Positions 50,852 to 59,281 of a DNA stretch of 64,000 nucleotides are shown piece by piece. Every line of letters starts with the position of its first letter. Within the stretch, counting starts at the first letter, position 1. Source of the DNA: Streptomyces minutiscleroticus (GTDB lineage: Bacteria; Actinomycetota; Actinomycetes; Streptomycetales; Streptomycetaceae); NCBI RefSeq assembly GCF_014650875.1, contig NZ_BMVU01000034.1, forward strand, positions 1 through 64,000. Reading direction: 5' to 3'. The notes beneath the pieces were generated by a model. That model did no database searches and had not been told where the DNA came from. It saw only the letters and a list, made by a program, of their open reading frames with translations. A program made the translations under genes and the position numbers.

Positions 50852-53716
50852 TCACCGGTGCGCGGGGAACTCCACGACCTGCTGGTACGTCGGCCGGTTC
50901 TGCCACTGGATCAGCCGGTGCGTGATGCCGCCGAGGGCGCGCTGGTCGATGGCGTCCGCGCACCACTGGTCGCCCGCCCGGCACAGGCCGTCGCCCGGGT
51001 AGACCTCCGTGGCGGGTTTCGCCGCGGCCTCGCCCAGCGTGGACAGGAGCACGTCCCGGCAGGCGGAGAGGTCCCCGCCGCCGCAGTAGGCGCGGCCGAG
51101 ACCGCCGCGCACCGGCTCGCCCAGGACCTCGCGCAGGTCCTTGTCGACGTTGCCCCACCAGCCGTACTGGAACGACGAGCCGGCGTGCGCGCCCGTGGGC
51201 CCGTGCCCGGCGGACGGGGACTCGTCGACGGTGAGCTGCCCGGTCAGCCCCTCCCACAGCTCCTCGCCGAGGCCGGGCGCGAACTCGGCCTCGACCAGCA
51301 GCGGCCACCACGCGTCCATGGTCCGGATCGCGTCGGCGTGCGCGTACGTCTTCGAGCCCGCCTTGGTCTGGTTGCGCCGCGCACCCGCCTCCAGCCAGGC
51401 CGCCAGCTGCCCGACGGCCTTCTCCTGCGCGGGGTCGGTGACCGGTGCGCTGCGCACCACCTTCAGCAGTTCGGGCAGCACCTGCTCGCCGCGCAGGTCG
51501 GTGACGGCCGCCTCGGCCATGGCCCCCGTGAGCGAGGCCCGGGTGACGCCCCCCTTCTCGACCAGCGCCTTCACCCGCCCGTCGAGCAGGTCGGCGCGGT
51601 GCACCGCCCCGAGGCTCGGGTTGGCCGCGGCGTACCCCTCGGCCTGCCGGTTGTTCCAGGAGACGAAGTAGTCCTGGTTCACCGACTGCGGGTGCTGTGC
51701 GGACGGTGTGTAGGCGGCGGTGTTGCCCGCGGGGTCGAAGTCCCGCCACTCGTACCGCTCCTCGGCCCGTACGGGGAAGGACGGATCCACGCCGTTCGCG
51801 CGCACGGGATTGCTGCCGCTGTTGTAGTAGGCGATGTCACGCGCGTCCGCGTAGAACCAGTTGAAGGCGTACGAGATGTGCTGCGCCGCCTGCTGGAACG
51901 TCCTCGCGTCGGTGACGTACGACGGGTCGTTGAACATCTGGAAGCCGATGATGGAATCGGCCTCGTGGCGGTAGGTGGAGCGCAGCGAGGTATAGGCCAC
52001 GGGCACCCCGTCGACCGTTGCACGGTGGGTGACGACGCCGTAGCGGGTGCGATAGACCTGCATCCGGTAGGAGCCCGCGGCCGTCGTGTCGGCGACCGTC
52101 GGCTTCCACGTGTTCGTCCGCTCCAGCTTCTCCATGGGGGTGCAGGTGCCGTGGAAGAGGTACGCGGTGGACTGCTTGGTGGGTGCGCCGCCACCCGGTT
52201 CGCACAGCTCGACGGCGTAGGTGTCGGTGATGTCCTGGGCGGCGGAGGTCGCCGACCAGGCGTAGTCCTGGCCGCGGCCGAGTTGCACGTACATGCCGAC
52301 GCCCGCGAAAGACACGCCGCGCGCGCTGATGCCGGGGCCCCGGAGCTCCTGCATCATCAGCAGCTGCGGCGCGAAGTAGCCGGTCTGCGGCCCGAACACG
52401 GCGACGGGGTGGCCGCTCGCGGTGTGCTCGCCCGACACCAGCAGCGCGTTGGACATGCCCTTCCTGCTCGCGCCGCCGTCGAAGAGGTTCTCGGGGAGCA
52501 CGCCGTCGTCGAAGAGCCCGCGCACCGGGCCGAGGCGCCCCGGTGCCTGCACGGCGGCACGCGCGCCGGTGCGCGCCGAGCCCGTGCGGTCGTACACGAG
52601 CTGCTCCTTCTCCACCGATCCCGGGTCGGGCAGCGCCAGGCCCCGCGGGTCCTGCGGCCGCCGCGCGTACGGGAAGCGGATGCCGTCGTGGACGGTGAGC
52701 ACCGTCTCGGGGTCCTCGCGCTGGCGGAAGGACTCCCAGATCCGCGTGCCCTCCTCGGTGCCGTAACGCTCCTGGGCTGCGAGCAGGGAGAGCGCGGACT
52801 CCACCTCCCCTCCTCCTCCGCCGCCGAAGAGGCCGCCGACCACCGAGGCGAGCGCGATCATGTCGGTGATCTCGAACGGCTCGATCTCCCCGGCGTTGGT
52901 GACCGCGTCGACCTTGCCGGTGAGGACGTACTCGCCGGGGAAGGTGCGGCCGTCCTTGGCGGCGACCCGGTAGGCGTTGAGGCCGTCGATGTAGGCCTGG
53001 GCGTCCTCCATGGCCTGCCGGCCGCGCTCGCCGGACCGGTTGAGCAGCCGGTCGACCTGGTCCCGCAGATCGTCCTCGGTGTACGGGGCCTGCGGCCAGA
53101 ACTCCTGCTCCAGGCCCTGGTTGGCCGCGGCCCCGCCGGCGAACGAGGTCAGCTCGCCGCGGCCGATGTGCCGGAAGAGGTCGATGAGCCACAGCCGGTC
53201 CTGGCCCGCCGCGTAGCCCGCGCCGAACTCGGTGCCGTAGCGGGTGGTGCCCTCGATGTGCGGGACGCCGTACTTCCTGTCGCGGGTGATGGTCACGTCG
53301 GCCCGCGGCCGGGTGACCGAGGCCACCTGGCCGTCGGGAACGCCGAAGGACGAGTCGGCGTAGAACTTTTCGAGGGTGTCGTCGGTGAGGGTCGGGTACC
53401 CGGAGGCCAGCGCGTCGTAGGGCCCGAGCTGGTCGTCGGCGTGCGCCGGCCGCGAGCCGAAGACCTTGTTCCCCAGGATCTCGACGAGGGTGGCGTTTCC
53501 GTTGGTACCGGGCGGCAGTATCTCCGCGCACCGGCCTTCGCAGTGGTCGGTGACGGCCGCGGGGGCGGAGGCGGGTGCCGGACCGGCCGCCGCCGGGGAC
53601 ACGGGGGTCAGCAGGCCCGCGGTGAGCACGGTCACGGTCACGGTTCTCAGGAACCCGGCGGGGCCGCGGGGAGTTCTCGTTCTGTCGAGGGTGGTGCGTG
53701 GGATGCGCCGTCGCAT
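50852..53716 (-). CDS. Secreted penicillin-acylase family Ntn hydrolase
   Basis: A 954-residue precursor. A basic leader (MRRRIPRTTLDRTRTPRG) and hydrophobic segment ending SPAAAGPA form the export signal. The alpha chain contains VTITRDRKYGVPHIEGTTRYG and GYAAGQDRLWLIDLFRH, which are family signatures. The autocatalytic site is GMSNALLVSG, where Ser becomes the N-terminal nucleophile of the beta chain. Family members deacylate penicillins, homoserine lactones, lipopeptides such as echinocandins, or fatty amides; the substrate here is unknown. A poly-Gly run (GLFGGGGGGEVESA) is an oddity in the alpha chain. ATG 53716 follows GGAGGAG. An inverted repeat lies about 60 bases upstream. Confidence 0.9.
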   Translation of the reverse strand: MRRRIPRTTLDRTRTPRGPAGFLRTVTVTVLTAGLLTPVSPAAAGPAPASAPAAVTDHCEGRCAEILPPGTNGNATLVEILGNKVFGSRPAHADDQLGPYDALASGYPTLTDDTLEKFYADSSFGVPDGQVASVTRPRADVTITRDRKYGVPHIEGTTRYGTEFGAGYAAGQDRLWLIDLFRHIGRGELTSFAGGAAANQGLEQEFWPQAPYTEDDLRDQVDRLLNRSGERGRQAMEDAQAYIDGLNAYRVAAKDGRTFPGEYVLTGKVDAVTNAGEIEPFEITDMIALASVVGGLFGGGGGGEVESALSLLAAQERYGTEEGTRIWESFRQREDPETVLTVHDGIRFPYARRPQDPRGLALPDPGSVEKEQLVYDRTGSARTGARAAVQAPGRLGPVRGLFDDGVLPENLFDGGASRKGMSNALLVSGEHTASGHPVAVFGPQTGYFAPQLLMMQELRGPGISARGVSFAGVGMYVQLGRGQDYAWSATSAAQDITDTYAVELCEPGGGAPTKQSTAYLFHGTCTPMEKLERTNTWKPTVADTTAAGSYRMQVYRTRYGVVTHRATVDGVPVAYTSLRSTYRHEADSIIGFQMFNDPSYVTDARTFQQAAQHISYAFNWFYADARDIAYYNSGSNPVRANGVDPSFPVRAEERYEWRDFDPAGNTAAYTPSAQHPQSVNQDYFVSWNNRQAEGYAAANPSLGAVHRADLLDGRVKALVEKGGVTRASLTGAMAEAAVTDLRGEQVLPELLKVVRSAPVTDPAQEKAVGQLAAWLEAGARRNQTKAGSKTYAHADAIRTMDAWWPLLVEAEFAPGLGEELWEGLTGQLTVDESPSAGHGPTGAHAGSSFQYGWWGNVDKDLREVLGEPVRGGLGRAYCGGGDLSACRDVLLSTLGEAAAKPATEVYPGDGLCRAGDQWCADAIDQRALGGITHRLIQWQNRPTYQQVVEFPAHR

Positions 53717-53772
53717 TGCTGCTCCTCCCGACGATGGTGAGCCGGAGGTTACTGCCGGTAGCGCAGCAATTG

Positions 53773-53916
53773 AAGGTGAGCACACGTCACCTTTGCCGAA
53801 TCGCCACGTGCGGGCGGGGCGTGCTCCCGGGGGTGGGCGGAAGAAGGTGGGGGACGGCTGGAAAACGGTTCCCCGCAGGACTGATGGCGGTCATCGGAAA
53901 TCGGATGGAGCCGATT
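53773..53916. promoter_or_regulatory. Two inverted repeats in the divergent promoter region
   Basis: AAGGTGA and TCACCTT (53773-53779, 53787-53793; 21 bp overall) lie 57 bases before the acylase start. AATCGG and CCGATT (53899-53904, 53911-53916) lie 90 bases before the zinc-ribbon gene. Both have operator geometry. The rest of 53717-54006 shows no gene. Confidence 0.5.
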
Positions 53917-54006
53917 CGCGTGGCGACACGTCTATTCGGCGACGTCCGTACGACGACGCCGAAGTGACCGAAGTAGCAGGTGCAGGTGTGACGGAGGTGC
54001 AGGGCG

Positions 54007-54609
54007 ATGGCCGGATTCCGGAGCTTGGCGAGACAGGTGCGCGACCCGCGATGCGATCTGGCACTGCGGCGCTATTCACTGCGCAAGTGCCTGGAGCGGT
54101 TCGCTCCTTACGGCCACCGGGCCACGTGGGACCATCTGAGTTCCCGGGCCGGCTTCGATCCCGAGGACCGGTCCCCTGATCCGGCGCGGCTGGTGGCTGC
54201 GCTCGACGAACTCGAGGAGGCGCGCTCGGTGTGGCTCGCCTACGAGGACGCGTTCGCCGAGCGCCGCAGGAGGGAGAAGCACGACGGTCTGCGCAGGCCG
54301 GGCAGCGTGGACGACTGGCACCGACTGACGTGGGGCGGATGCGGGGTCGCCTGGTGCGACGACCCGCGGGTCCACCCGCGCGAACCGCTGGCCGAGGTGC
54401 TCCGGCGGCTGATCGCCGCCCTGGAGCGCGAGCCCGGCAGCGGCTGCCCGGTGTGTGGGGGCGAGCGCCTGACATGGAAGTACGACCTGGCCCACGAGCC
54501 GTCCTCGGGTCCGGCCTGCACGAGCTGCGGCATCGTCGTGCCGCTGCCGGTGCTGACCGCCGAGGCCGTGGCGGAGGCCAGGCGGGGGCGGTTGCTCGTG
54601 ACGGCATGA
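54007..54609 (+). CDS. Hypothetical protein with a C-terminal zinc ribbon
   Basis: A 200-residue protein I cannot assign. The first 110 residues are charged and helical (MAGFRSLARQVRDPRCDLAL, RLVAALDELEEARSVWLAYE, FAERRRREKHDG). The C-terminal 60 residues carry the pair CPVCGGERLTW and CTSCGIVV, about 23 residues apart, a likely zinc ribbon. The strand between, GGCGVAWCDDPRVHPRE, has two more Cys. ATG 54007 follows GGAGG with a 10-base spacer. Alone, rightward; 54610-54796 holds no clear gene. Confidence 0.7.
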   Translation: MAGFRSLARQVRDPRCDLALRRYSLRKCLERFAPYGHRATWDHLSSRAGFDPEDRSPDPARLVAALDELEEARSVWLAYEDAFAERRRREKHDGLRRPGSVDDWHRLTWGGCGVAWCDDPRVHPREPLAEVLRRLIAALEREPGSGCPVCGGERLTWKYDLAHEPSSGPACTSCGIVVPLPVLTAEAVAEARRGRLLVTA

Positions 54610-54796
54610 GCACGTCCACGGCGTGACGACGTCGCCCCGTGGAGAACGCGTACGGCACGAGAAGCACGAAGAACGCGAACGGTACGCAGCACGGAGCACG
54701 GGACGGGGGTGCGCCCGTACGGCCGCACCCCCGTGACACGGACGGCCACCGGTCCCCGTGGGGCCCGGCCGCGCCCCGCCGCCACGATCCGCGCGA

Positions 54797-55314
54797 CTAC
54801 GAGGTCTTCACGTCCGTGTGGACGGCCAGCTTGAACTCGGCGAACGTCAGCGGGACGGCGACCTTCGCGTCCCCTCTGCCGCGCGCCGAGACCTTCGGCC
54901 CCAGGGGCGTCCCCGGGTGCACGAACATCTGCCACGGACAGGTGCGGTACTGGCCGCCCCGGTGACCACCGTGTCGTCGGTGGCCGTGGAGTCGTATCCC
55001 GTGGAGGCGCCCAGGGGGTCCCGCACGAAGCGCGCCCGGTACTCGTGGGCCCGGGTGTCCGCCTGCCGGAAGACCATCGCGGACAGCACGCCCCACCCGT
55101 CGTGGCTGGGCCGGATGAGGCCCGAGCGCAAGTCGGGGAACTCCGACGCGGTGGAGCCGCCCTGCGCCGGGTCGTGCATCTTCCAGGGGTCGTACGACTC
55201 CTCGCTCTCCTCGTAGGGGAAGCGCACCAGGTGGTAGCCGTCCGGGTCGTACGTGATCCGCTGCGCTCCGGACCGCTCCGCGCTCCACAGCAGCGAGCAG
55301 ACGACGACGCTCAT
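54797..55314 (-). pseudogene. Conserved hypothetical gene downstream of soxR, broken by a one-base frameshift
   Basis: Two frames each give half of a protein-like sequence. Frame one starts at ATG 55314 (MSVVVCSLLWSAERSGAQRI) and stays convincing to GYDSTATDDTVVT near 54962. It then degenerates into an Arg/Gly-rich tail, while the neighbouring frame becomes convincing: GGQYRTCPWQMFVHPGTPLG to KLAVHTDVKTS, stop at 54797. The shift falls in the run CACCGGGGCGG (about 54955-54965 region); one extra C would restore a 172-residue protein. Third-position GC supports both halves. The start overlaps the soxR stop (ATGA), so it is coupled to soxR. Either a recent mutation or a sequencing error. Confidence 0.75.
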
Positions 55315-55868
55315 CGGCGCTCCTCTCCCTCGGTTCCCTGTGCCTCTTCGTGTGCTCCTGCCCCGGGTCCCTCTGTGGACAGGACACCGCTGGACGGCGC
55401 GCGGTTGCGGGAGGGGCGTTCGACCAGGAGCCGGGAACCGGTCAGGCGCTCGCCGAAGACGTCGTCCGGGTTGGACAGCACGCAGGTGTCCAGGGACAGG
55501 CAGCCGCAGCCGATGCAGTCCGTGAGGTGGTCGCGCAACCGGTTGAGCTGGGCGATGCGCCGGTCGAGCTCGGAGCGCCAGACCCGGGACAGGCGCGCCC
55601 AGTCCTCGCGCGTGGGGGTGCGCTCCTCGGGGAGTTCGGCGAGGGCGTCCCGGATCGTGGCCAGCGGGATGCCGACGCGCTGGGCGGCGCGCACGAAGGC
55701 CACGCGGCGCAGCGTGTCGCGGTGGTAGCGGCGCTGGTTGCCGGCCGTGCGGCGGCTGCTGATCAGTCCCTTGGACTCGTAGAAGTGCAGGGCGGACACG
55801 GCGGCTCCGCTGCGGGCGGACAGCTGGCCGACCGTGAGTTCGTGGACTCTTTCCGGTATCTGGGGCAC
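55311..55868 (-). CDS. soxR: Redox-sensing MerR-family regulator
   Basis: A 185-residue regulator. The MerR helix-turn-helix spans residues 10-45 (LTVGQLSARSGAAVSALHFY, ESKGLISSRRTAGNQRRYHR), followed by the dimer helix. The 2Fe-2S motif is intact: CIGCGCLSLDTC, the spacing specific to SoxR. S. coelicolor SoxR (SCO1697), at the matching position, responds to its own redox-active antibiotic actinorhodin rather than to superoxide. The C-terminal 40 residues are polar and longer than in enteric SoxR. It is coupled by ATGA to the frameshifted gene. No typical SoxR box was recognised in its own promoter. Confidence 0.95.
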   Translation of the reverse strand: MPQIPERVHELTVGQLSARSGAAVSALHFYESKGLISSRRTAGNQRRYHRDTLRRVAFVRAAQRVGIPLATIRDALAELPEERTPTREDWARLSRVWRSELDRRIAQLNRLRDHLTDCIGCGCLSLDTCVLSNPDDVFGERLTGSRLLVERPSRNRAPSSGVLSTEGPGAGAHEEAQGTEGEERR

Positions 55869-55931
55869 CTCGCGACCCTACCCACCCCCTCCGGCGCGCG
55901 GTCCGTTGACAGGGGGTGCGCGGAGCACCAT

Positions 55932-55950
55932 GCTAAGCAGTCGCTTAGTC
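55932..55950. promoter_or_regulatory. TetR-type operator before the MaoC gene
   Basis: GCTAAGCAGTCGCTTAGTC contains arms CTAAGC and GCTTAG. A close relative stands before the TetR gene at 57588-57606 (minus strand GCTAAGCGGTCGCTCACCT). Confidence 0.7.
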
Positions 55951-55976
55951 GTAGCACCCCGTAGGAGGCCAGGGAC

Positions 55977-56438
55977 ATGGCAGAGCCGAGGATCTTCGCG
56001 TCCGCCGACGAGCTGAAGGCGGCGGTGGGCGAGCCGCTGGGCCACAGCGACTGGCTGGAGGTCGACCAGAAGCGGATCGACCTGTTCGCCGACGCGACCG
56101 GCGACCACCAGTGGATCCACGTGGACCCGGAGAAGGCGGCCGCGGGGCCGTTCGGCACGACCATCGCGCACGGCTATCTGACGCTGTCCCTGCTGCCCGC
56201 GCTGGTCCCCCAGGTCATGCGGGTCGAGGGCCTGAAGATGGGCGTCAACTACGGCACCAACAAGGTGCGTTTCCCGGCCCCCGTGCCGGTGGGCTCGCGC
56301 GTGCGGGCCACGGCGACCCTGAAGGAGGTCGCCGAGGCGGGCGGCGGCGTCCAGGTCACGGCGGTGGTCACCGTCGAGCGCGAGGGCGGCGACAAGCCGG
56401 TGTGCGTGGCGGAGTCGGTGTCCCGGTACTACTTCTGA
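55977..56438 (+). CDS. MaoC-family (R)-specific enoyl-CoA hydratase
   Basis: A 153-residue hot-dog-fold hydratase. Catalytic residues lie in FADATGDHQWIHVDPE (Asp and His) and GTTIAHGYLTLSLLP, the MaoC signature; GVNYGTNKVRFPAPVPVGSR is the conserved core strand. It probably hydrates trans-2-enoyl-CoA to (R)-3-hydroxyacyl-CoA. ATG 55977 follows AGGAGG. It is divergent from soxR and lies behind an operator-like palindrome, so its likely regulator is the TetR encoded at 56914-57540. Confidence 0.92.
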   Translation: MAEPRIFASADELKAAVGEPLGHSDWLEVDQKRIDLFADATGDHQWIHVDPEKAAAGPFGTTIAHGYLTLSLLPALVPQVMRVEGLKMGVNYGTNKVRFPAPVPVGSRVRATATLKEVAEAGGGVQVTAVVTVEREGGDKPVCVAESVSRYYF

Positions 56439-56441
56439 GGG

Positions 56442-56467
56442 GCCGGGCCCGGGAGCCCGGGTCCGGC
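56442..56467 (+). terminator. Terminator of the MaoC gene
   Basis: Near-perfect hairpin GCCGGGCCCGGG / CCCGGGTCCGGC with one G-U pair and a very small loop, directly after the stop. Confidence 0.6.
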
Positions 56468-56913
56468 GCCCACCGGAGCGGTGCGGGCCGGGCCGGGCCG
56501 GAGCCCGCCCCCGGCCCCGTCCGCCCATCCGCCGGGCCACTCCACCCGACCGACGACCCACCGAGCCGAAGGCCGCCGGGCCACCCACCGGCCCGACGGG
56601 GCAGGACCACCGCCGGACCGGACGGAGCGAACCACTGGGCGCCGGGCCGGTCGGCCGTCCGGCCCGGCGGGCGGACCGGACCAGCGGGTCACCGGGTGAC
56701 AGCTCGCCGGATCACCGGGCCACCGGACCGCCGACCGTCCCGCCGGGTCGACCAGCCGTCCGGTTCGGCGGACGAGCCGACGGGTGGACCGGGCGACAGG
56801 CCGTCAGACCACCGGACCGCAGACCGCCCCACCCGGCCGACCAGCCGTCGGCCCGGCGGACGGGCCGGGTCGGCGGTGCCGGCCGGGTGTCCGGCCGCCC
56901 GGTCCCGGCCGGG
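56468..56913. repeat. Repeat-rich gene-free spacer
   Basis: No gene seen. The tract is built of GACCGGRC- and CGGGCCACC-like words. Two longer direct repeats share GACCAGCCGTC followed by CGGCGGACG, near 56748-56778 and 56838-56870. All frames have low-complexity Arg/Pro/Thr translations. Confidence 0.5.
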
Positions 56914-57540
56914 CTACCGCTTCGCGCCCACCATCCGCAGGACCAGGTCCGCGTACAACGCGCCGACCTCGTCCGGGGTGCGGGGGCCGTCGACGTTGAA
57001 CCAGCGGGCCACGTCGATGCAGAGCGAGAGCACCGCGAGGGTCGTGCCGGGGACGTCCGGCACGTCGAACTCGCCCGCCGCCACGCCGTCCTCGATGATG
57101 CCGCGCACCGCCGCGTCCGTCCGCCGCCGCAGCGCGACGATCTCCGCGCGCGCGTCGGGGCCGAGCGCGTCCAGTTCGTACTGGACCACGCGCGCGGTGG
57201 TGTGCTGCGCCGCGTGCCAGCGCACGAAGGAGCGCACCGCGTCGGCGAGCCGCTCGGCGGCCGTGCCCTCGGCGTCGGCCGCCGAGCGCAGGATGGCCAG
57301 GGCCCTGTCGTGGCCGATCCTGCTGATGCGGTGCAGCAGCTCTTCCTTGGTCTTGTAGTGGATGTAGAGCGCGGCCGGGCTCATGCCCGCGCGGCCTGCG
57401 ATGTCGCGGGTCGTCGTCGCGTGGTAGCCGCGCTCGGCGAAGGCCTCCACGGCGGCCACCAGCAGCCGCCGGGCCGCGTCCGGGGTGACCTCGCCCCACG
57501 GCCGGCCCTCGCCGCCGGCCGTCTCCTCCGCCGTACTCAT
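56914..57540 (-). CDS. TetR-family regulator, probably of the MaoC gene
   Basis: A 208-residue regulator with the helix-turn-helix at about 25-70 (LLVAAVEAFAERGYHATTTR, DIAGRAGMSPAALYIHYKTK). The C-terminal domain has VRSFVRWHAAQHTTARVVQY and LCIDVARWFNVDGPRTPDEV, frequent in regulators of fatty acyl-CoA genes. ATG 57540 is used; GGGAAGGGG lies upstream at a slightly long distance. Its own promoter carries a copy of the operator found before the MaoC gene, implying autoregulation. Confidence 0.88.
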   Translation of the reverse strand: MSTAEETAGGEGRPWGEVTPDAARRLLVAAVEAFAERGYHATTTRDIAGRAGMSPAALYIHYKTKEELLHRISRIGHDRALAILRSAADAEGTAAERLADAVRSFVRWHAAQHTTARVVQYELDALGPDARAEIVALRRRTDAAVRGIIEDGVAAGEFDVPDVPGTTLAVLSLCIDVARWFNVDGPRTPDEVGALYADLVLRMVGAKR

Positions 57541-57587
57541 CGCTGGCTCGCCCCTTCCCGTGACAGGACGAACACCATACCTCCGAA

Positions 57588-57606
57588 GGTGAGCGACCGC
57601 TTAGCG
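57588..57606. promoter_or_regulatory. Operator copy before the TetR gene
   Basis: On the minus strand GCTAAGCGGTCGCTCACCT, matching the MaoC-side site GCTAAGCAGTCGCTTAGTC at 14 of 19 positions. Confidence 0.65.
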
Positions 57607-57613
57607 CACCCGC

Positions 57614-57901
57614 TCAGAGTTTCTGGAAGGGATCGTGCTCGGCGAGCAGCCTCTCCACCCGGGCCTGGTCGACCCGGCTGACGATCTGCCCCGCCTCCTG
57701 CCGGTCCCGGACCACCTTGGCGAGGGTGAACGCCGAGGTGACCAGGTAGAGGACGGCGATGCCGAGGAAGCCGCGCACCCAGGCGTCGGCGTCCAGGTTG
57801 ACGATGCCGAGGGCGGTCGCCGCCATGGCGACGCCGAAGGACGCGACGGCCTGTCCGTAGAACGCCGCCGTCGACTGCTGCTTGACCGGTGTCTCGCTCA
57901 T
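57614..57901 (-). CDS. YiaA/YiaB-type small membrane protein
   Basis: A 95-residue protein with two hydrophobic helices, AFYGQAVASFGVAMAATALG and WVRGFLGIAVLYLVTSAFTL, typical of the YiaAB two-helix domain, and a charged cytosolic tail (VRDRQEAGQIVSRVDQARVE). Function unknown. ATG 57901 starts MSETPVKQQSTAAF; the ribosome site is weak. It reads toward the TetR gene, whose promoter region begins just beyond its stop. Confidence 0.85.
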   Translation of the reverse strand: MSETPVKQQSTAAFYGQAVASFGVAMAATALGIVNLDADAWVRGFLGIAVLYLVTSAFTLAKVVRDRQEAGQIVSRVDQARVERLLAEHDPFQKL

Positions 57902-57998
57902 GGGGACCAGATTCGGCCGGGGCGGCGCGAACCGCATCCGTCCGGATACTCAGTCCGCTACTCAGGGAGCTTCGCGGAACACCGGGGGAACGGGCGGC

Positions 57999-59159
57999 TC
58001 AGAACGCCGACACCCCCGTCAGCGCGCGGCCGATCACCAGCTTCTGGATCTGGCTGGTGCCCTCGTAGAGGGTCATCACGCGGGCGTCGCGCAGGAGTTT
58101 GCCCGCCGGGTACTCGTCGATGTAGCCGTAGCCGCCGAAGACCTGGAGGGCGTTGTTCGCGGCCCGTACCGCGGCCTCCGAGGCGAACAGTTTGGCCTTG
58201 GAGGACTCGGTGGCGAACGGCAGGCCGCGGTCGATCAGGTCCGCGACCCGCCAGGTCAGCAGCCGGGCCGCGTCGACGTCCACGGCGATGTCGCTGATCA
58301 GCTCCTGCACCAGCTGGTGGTGGGCGATCGTCTTCCCGAACTGCTCGCGCTCGCCCGCGTACCGCACGGCGGCGTCGAGCGCCGCCCGGGCGATGCCGAC
58401 GCAGCCCGCCGCGACGGACATCCGCCCCTTGGCCAGCGCCGACATGGCCACCTTGAATCCCTTGCCCTCCTCGCCCAGCAGCGCCGAGGCGGGCACGCGC
58501 ACGTCCTCGAGGACCAGCTCGGCGGTGGCCTGGCCGCGCAGGCCGAGCTTGCCGTGCACGGTGCGGCGGGTCAGCCCGGGGGTGTCGGCGGGCACCAGGA
58601 AGGCGGAGACGCCTCGGTGGCCGGGCGCGTCGGTGGAGCGGGCGAAGAGCAGGACGACGTCGGCCCAGGTGCCGTTGGTGATGAACATCTTGGTGCCGTT
58701 GATCACGTAGTCGTCGCCGTCGCGCACGGCCCGGGTGGAGAGGTTGCCCGCGTCGGAGCCCGTGCCCGGCTCGGTCAGGCCGAAGCAGCCGACGTACGCG
58801 CCGGAGGTCAGGCCCGGCAGCCACCGGCGCTTCTGCTCCTCGCTCCCCCAGGACGCGATCGTCTTGGCGACCAGGCCGAGGGAGACGGAGACGATGCCGC
58901 GCACGGAGGAGTCGCCGCGCCCCAGCTCCTCGGTGACCAGGCAGTACGCGAGGTGGTCGCCGCCGGAGCCGCCGTACTCCTCGTCGATCGTCAGCCCCAG
59001 GAAGCCGACCTCGCCGAGCTTCCTCACGACGGAGCGGTCGACCTCCTCGGCCCGGTCCCACGCGACGACGTGCGGCGCGATCTCGCGCGCCACGAAGTCC
59101 TCGGCGAGCCGGCGGACGGCGGCCTGTTCCTCACTGAGCTCCAGGTTCAACGCGAACAC
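57999..59159 (-). CDS. Acyl-CoA dehydrogenase
   Basis: A 386-residue FAD enzyme of normal length. Motifs: CFGLTEPGTGSDAGN (FAD and substrate loop), MFITNGTWADVVLLFA, EREQFGKTIAHHQLVQ and the C-terminal MTLYEGTSQIQKLVIGRAL, where the Glu of YEGTS is the catalytic base of short/medium-chain enzymes. FGGYGYIDEYPAGKLLRDAR is the conserved flavin region. The start is uncertain: GTG 59159 (VFALNLELSEEQ) or TTG 59150 just after it; the family start is at LELSEEQ. It is divergent from a TetR gene, with an operator-like sequence between. Confidence 0.9.
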   Translation of the reverse strand: MFALNLELSEEQAAVRRLAEDFVAREIAPHVVAWDRAEEVDRSVVRKLGEVGFLGLTIDEEYGGSGGDHLAYCLVTEELGRGDSSVRGIVSVSLGLVAKTIASWGSEEQKRRWLPGLTSGAYVGCFGLTEPGTGSDAGNLSTRAVRDGDDYVINGTKMFITNGTWADVVLLFARSTDAPGHRGVSAFLVPADTPGLTRRTVHGKLGLRGQATAELVLEDVRVPASALLGEEGKGFKVAMSALAKGRMSVAAGCVGIARAALDAAVRYAGEREQFGKTIAHHQLVQELISDIAVDVDAARLLTWRVADLIDRGLPFATESSKAKLFASEAAVRAANNALQVFGGYGYIDEYPAGKLLRDARVMTLYEGTSQIQKLVIGRALTGVSAF

Positions 59160-59237
59160 CCCATCTGGCGACCGCGGGCGGCGCGGTCCGCCGGACCCGT
59201 TCGTTCCGATCCGCCCGGCGACCGCGGCACACGGTTT

Positions 59238-59255
59238 AATTACCACTGCTAGTTT
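59238..59255. promoter_or_regulatory. TetR-type operator in the ACAD/TetR divergent promoter
   Basis: The minus strand reads AAACTAGCAGTGGTAATT; the same pattern (AAACTAGCRRTGKTARTT) occurs before the ALDH-ADH operon at 62840-62859. It lies in an AT-rich island rare in this DNA. TTAGTA at 59256-59261 may be the rightward minus-10. Confidence 0.7.
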
Positions 59256-59281
59256 TAGTATGCAGCCCTACTATGTGCGCC

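Noticed and set aside
50102..53740. Long rightward frame opposite the penicillin acylase gene
   Set aside because: Shadow of the acylase gene, with no recognisable domain.
54797..55314. Programmed ribosomal frameshift
   Set aside because: No recognised slippery heptamer or downstream structure; a one-base loss in a C/G run is simpler.
55869..55976. SoxR box in the soxR promoter
   Set aside because: No palindrome of the known SoxR type was seen; the palindrome present matches the TetR-type site near 57.6 kb.
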